In this document: piece by piece, positions 61,702 through 64,000 of the stretch | How positions within the stretch are numbered: the first letter of the stretch is position 1 | Layout of the letters: each line of letters begins with the position of its first letter | Source of the DNA: Acetobacter vaccinii | Lineage (GTDB): Bacteria; Pseudomonadota; Alphaproteobacteria; Acetobacterales; Acetobacteraceae | DNA: 64,000 nt | Assembly: GCF_008365315.1 (NCBI RefSeq) | Contig: NZ_CP043507.1 | Coordinates: 101,010-165,009, forward strand | Reading direction: 5' to 3' | Notes under the pieces: model-generated | Seen by the model: the letters and a program-made list of their open reading frames with translations, nothing else | The model's database searches: none | Told to the model about the DNA's origin: nothing | Translations under genes and position numbers: made by a program

Positions 61702-62693
61702 TACGACGCGCCCCCTTCTTTCTGATGCTGACAGCCGTGAGTGGCTGCGCCAGTTCAGCCCTGAACGCTCCGGTGATGGTCCAGACCCCGGGTCTGCCGT
61801 CTGCGGAACTGGCGCTGCAGCGCAGCCTCGACCGGGTGCACAGTTTCATGGACAGCCTGGGGGAGCGCCTGGAAACTCCGGCCCGCCAGGCGCTCCCCCT
61901 TCCCACCACACGGGTTGCGGCCCAGACCCCGCCTGTGGCGTCATCCGCAGCCGCACCCCCTCCCAGAGCCCCGGCACCGCCCACGCCGCCGGTCGCAACA
62001 CCGGCAGAGGGGCAGGCTCTGCCCCATCAGGCCCAGCCCCTGTACGGACGGGGCGGGATTGTCTGGTTTGCCTACGCCGATGGCTCACCGACCCTGACCT
62101 GTGCGGCTCAGGATGTCTGCATCCTACGGCTGCAAAGTGGGGAAACGCTCAATCGTGACGCCATCCCATCCGACCTTCAGGCTGCTGGATGGCGGGTGGA
62201 TATCGTGCGCGGCACCCGAGGTATTCATGCCGGATGGGCGCTCGCCCTGGCCCCCACAGCCCAGGCCCGCGAAACGATCCTGCGGATCACCACCTCACGA
62301 CGTACCTATGTCGCACGCCTGACAGCATCGGCACCGTCCATGCGGATCATCGCATTCACCTACGCCCCAGGTGATCCGTCGTCCCAGCCAGAGATCGCGG
62401 CTGGCTCAGGGGCCGGGGGCACACCCGATTTCAGCTTCCGCTGCACCGGAGACGCCCCATGGAAACCCCTGCGGGTCTATCGCGAAGGTGGCCACACCTA
62501 CATCCAGTTCCCGCCAGGCGGTATCGCCGCCGCCCCGCGTCTGGTCATCGTCTCACCCCAGAGTGGCGCGGCCCAGGCCTACACCACCGTGGGGGATTCC
62601 TACGTCATCAGCCAGCCTGTCGATGAAGCCCTGCTCATCGGTCACGAACCCGGCTCCCCCAGCATCCGCATAACCCATGGAACAGCCCAATGA
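61698..62693 (+). CDS. VirB9/TrbG-like outer-membrane lipoprotein
   Basis: 331 aa. Signal with lipobox (LTAVSGCASS, Cys17), a Pro-rich linker (95-115), then two VirB9-like blocks: YGRGGIVWFAYADGSPTLTCAAQDVCILRLQSGETLN, and FRCTGDAPWKPLRVYREGGHTYIQFPPG...LVIVSPQSGAAQAYTTVGDSYVI. The second block is the VirB9/CagX/TrbG C-terminal signature. Such a protein is usual in P-type (VirB) systems and unexpected beside DotH in an I-type locus. Confidence 0.8.
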   Translation: MIRRAPFFLMLTAVSGCASSALNAPVMVQTPGLPSAELALQRSLDRVHSFMDSLGERLETPARQALPLPTTRVAAQTPPVASSAAAPPPRAPAPPTPPVATPAEGQALPHQAQPLYGRGGIVWFAYADGSPTLTCAAQDVCILRLQSGETLNRDAIPSDLQAAGWRVDIVRGTRGIHAGWALALAPTAQARETILRITTSRRTYVARLTASAPSMRIIAFTYAPGDPSSQPEIAAGSGAGGTPDFSFRCTGDAPWKPLRVYREGGHTYIQFPPGGIAAAPRLVIVSPQSGAAQAYTTVGDSYVISQPVDEALLIGHEPGSPSIRITHGTAQ

Positions 62694-63517
62694 CCCGTGT
62701 GGCCCAATGCCTGACCACGGCCGCCCTGTGCGCAGCCCTGGCCGGGTGTGCCCAGCAACCTGCCGCCAGCACGTCCCATATCCAGGGCGCGGCCTTTCGC
62801 GACGCGTCAGCCCTGACCGTCTATATCGCCGACATTCTGGCCAACAGCATGGACGCCAGGCGCAGCACCATCCAGCTCATGCCCTATGACGGGCCTGATC
62901 CCGATCATACCCAGATCCTGCTGACCGATACGCTGCGCGAGCGCGGTTTTGCCATCTCCCCTGAGGGCATGGCGTATCCCGGAGCGCATACCCTGCGCTA
63001 CGCGGTCAATCCGGTCGGGCAGGATCTGGTGCTCGAACTCGATGTCGATGACGCCCAGGCCACATGCCTCTACGGCCATGCGAGCGAGGGCGCACTGCAA
63101 CGACGCGGCAGCTGCACCCTGCGCAACGGCGCGCAGCTGAGCCTGCGAATTCCCTCTGGCGGCCCGGTTCTCCAACCCGCCCCCGCACCTGCCGGACAGG
63201 CCGGAACAGGCCCCGCATCCTCCACCCCCGTGTCCAGTCCCGCAGCCCCACCCCTGGCGGAAACCTGGACCCTCATCGAAGGCCAGTCCGTGCGCGATCA
63301 GATGATCGCCTGGGGAGACCGCGCCGGGTGGCGCGTCATCTGGCCGCGCGACCTCAACTGGATGATCCCCGCCATGACATCCTTCACTGGAGACTACCAG
63401 AAGGTGATGACCGACATTATCCGCACGATCTCGGATGAAGGAAAATCCATCCGCGCCGAGTTCCATGCTCCCAACCGCACGCTGGTCGTGACCAACCCTG
63501 GGGGGCACGATCAATGA
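62690..63517 (+). CDS. Lipoprotein with C-terminal TcpQ/PilL-like domain
   Basis: 275 aa. Lipobox LAGC (Cys20). N-terminal domain (30-140) with DILANSMDARRSTIQLMP and YAVNPVGQDLVLELDVDD resembles DotD-like lipoproteins. After a Pro-rich linker, the C-terminal domain reads WTLIEGQSVRDQMIAWGDRAGWRVIWPRDLNWMIPAMTSFTGDYQKVMTDII, the TcpQ/PilL type. Probably combines a secretion lipoprotein and a type IV pilus secretin partner. Overlaps the PilN-like gene by 4 bp. Confidence 0.8.
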   Translation: MTRVAQCLTTAALCAALAGCAQQPAASTSHIQGAAFRDASALTVYIADILANSMDARRSTIQLMPYDGPDPDHTQILLTDTLRERGFAISPEGMAYPGAHTLRYAVNPVGQDLVLELDVDDAQATCLYGHASEGALQRRGSCTLRNGAQLSLRIPSGGPVLQPAPAPAGQAGTGPASSTPVSSPAAPPLAETWTLIEGQSVRDQMIAWGDRAGWRVIWPRDLNWMIPAMTSFTGDYQKVMTDIIRTISDEGKSIRAEFHAPNRTLVVTNPGGHDQ

Positions 63518-64000
63518 GACCCCTGTGGCGCACCCTTCTGGGGAGCTGTGCGCTCATGCCACTGCTGGGCATGAGTGGCTGCAGCGATTTCCACGAGGCT
63601 CGTGACAGTGAACGCGATGCCCTGGCCATCGCTCGCGACAGCCATGTGCCCGATCGTCCCGTCGTCAGTGTTTCAGACAAGCCCTGGCTTCTGGGGGAGA
63701 CCATCAAGGTGGTCGATCAGGTGCCTGACGTCCTGATGCGCCCGGCCGGGCTGCGTCTGGACCGCCCGGTCTCTCTGCGTGATGCCGCCATTCTGGCCAG
63801 CCGGACCACCGGCATTCCCGTGCGGATCGCTCCTGATGCGGACACAGACGGTCTGGAAGGCCTGTCGTCCTCCGGCCCGGTGGCCTTCAACGGCAGCTCC
63901 CTGCCCCCACCGCCCTCCATGACCGGCCTGCCCGCTGCCCCCTCAGCCCTGTCAGCACCCTCCCAGCCCGCCTGGAGCGGGGTGGGGCACTGGCTGGACT
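63514..64000 (+). CDS. pilN: PilN-type secretin lipoprotein, 3' truncated by window edge
   Basis: 162 aa visible. Lipobox LGMSGCSD (Cys23). Then DRPVVSVSDKPWLLGETIKVV and PAGLRLDRPVSLRDAAILASRTTGIPVRI, the N-terminal secretin-associated domain of PilN/BfpB-type proteins in thin-pilus (type IVb) loci of IncI plasmids. The secretin ring domain would follow beyond the window. Confidence 0.75.
   Translation, partial: MRPLWRTLLGSCALMPLLGMSGCSDFHEARDSERDALAIARDSHVPDRPVVSVSDKPWLLGETIKVVDQVPDVLMRPAGLRLDRPVSLRDAAILASRTTGIPVRIAPDADTDGLEGLSSSGPVAFNGSSLPPPPSMTGLPAAPSALSAPSQPAWSGVGHWLD

Overview
The window looks like a large conjugative plasmid, or a plasmid-derived island, of an acetic acid bacterium or close relative (Acetobacteraceae, Alphaproteobacteria). 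The grounds are a RepC-type replication initiator, a dense load of IS5, IS1182 and IS701 family remnants, GC-rich backbone genes, and a Dot/Icm-like (IncI type, MPF-I) conjugation locus. The genus is an inference; no rRNA or tRNA gene was found to anchor it. Layout: 1-3446 is the end of a type I restriction-modification locus (hsdM, hsdS) plus an Mrr-like nuclease. 3447-28036 is a patchwork of unrelated modules. 28009-34793 carries a start-less tyrosine recombinase with two overlapping partner genes, a 3.7-kb integrase plus TIR-ATPase element, and a MazEF pair. 34857-37526 holds an IS5 copy and an HNH module. 37585-39514 is the replication gene repC with a partner. 39907-45326 carries small accessory genes (lytic transglycosylase, Dsb-like protein, broken VapBC, cold-shock protein). 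45331-64000 is the conjugation locus: a leftward operon (DotA/TraY and secreted or lipoprotein genes) and a rightward operon (regulator, then DotI, DotH, DotG, DotF, IcmD, IcmJ, DotO homologues, a VirB9-like lipoprotein, a TcpQ-like protein and the start of a PilN-type secretin). Two matching palindromes at 52028-52067 sit between the operons. The main observation is in the first 28 kb. Seven copies, all in the same orientation, of a roughly 105-116-bp repeat (called E1 to E7 here) separate the modules. Each copy starts at a GAC, has a run of C (5-10), a conserved GC-rich hairpin and CTCAT, then two further GAC-like motifs 34-35 bp apart. Between successive copies lie: an HNH protein; a giant HTH plus putative nuclease protein; a two-TM protein; an 8.6-kb block of redox enzymes and regulators; a lone P-loop ATPase; and a Septu-like ATPase/HNH pair. 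The last copy (E7, diverged) abuts the N-terminal coding sequence of a tyrosine recombinase that reads away from the array. This has the topology of an integron (integrase, adjacent site, cassette array), but the repeat does not look like attC. I read it as a defence-rich cassette array built by site-specific recombination. That reading is inference; the repeat positions, orientation and spacing are seen directly. Function calls are from sequence motifs and memory of protein families only; no database search was run.
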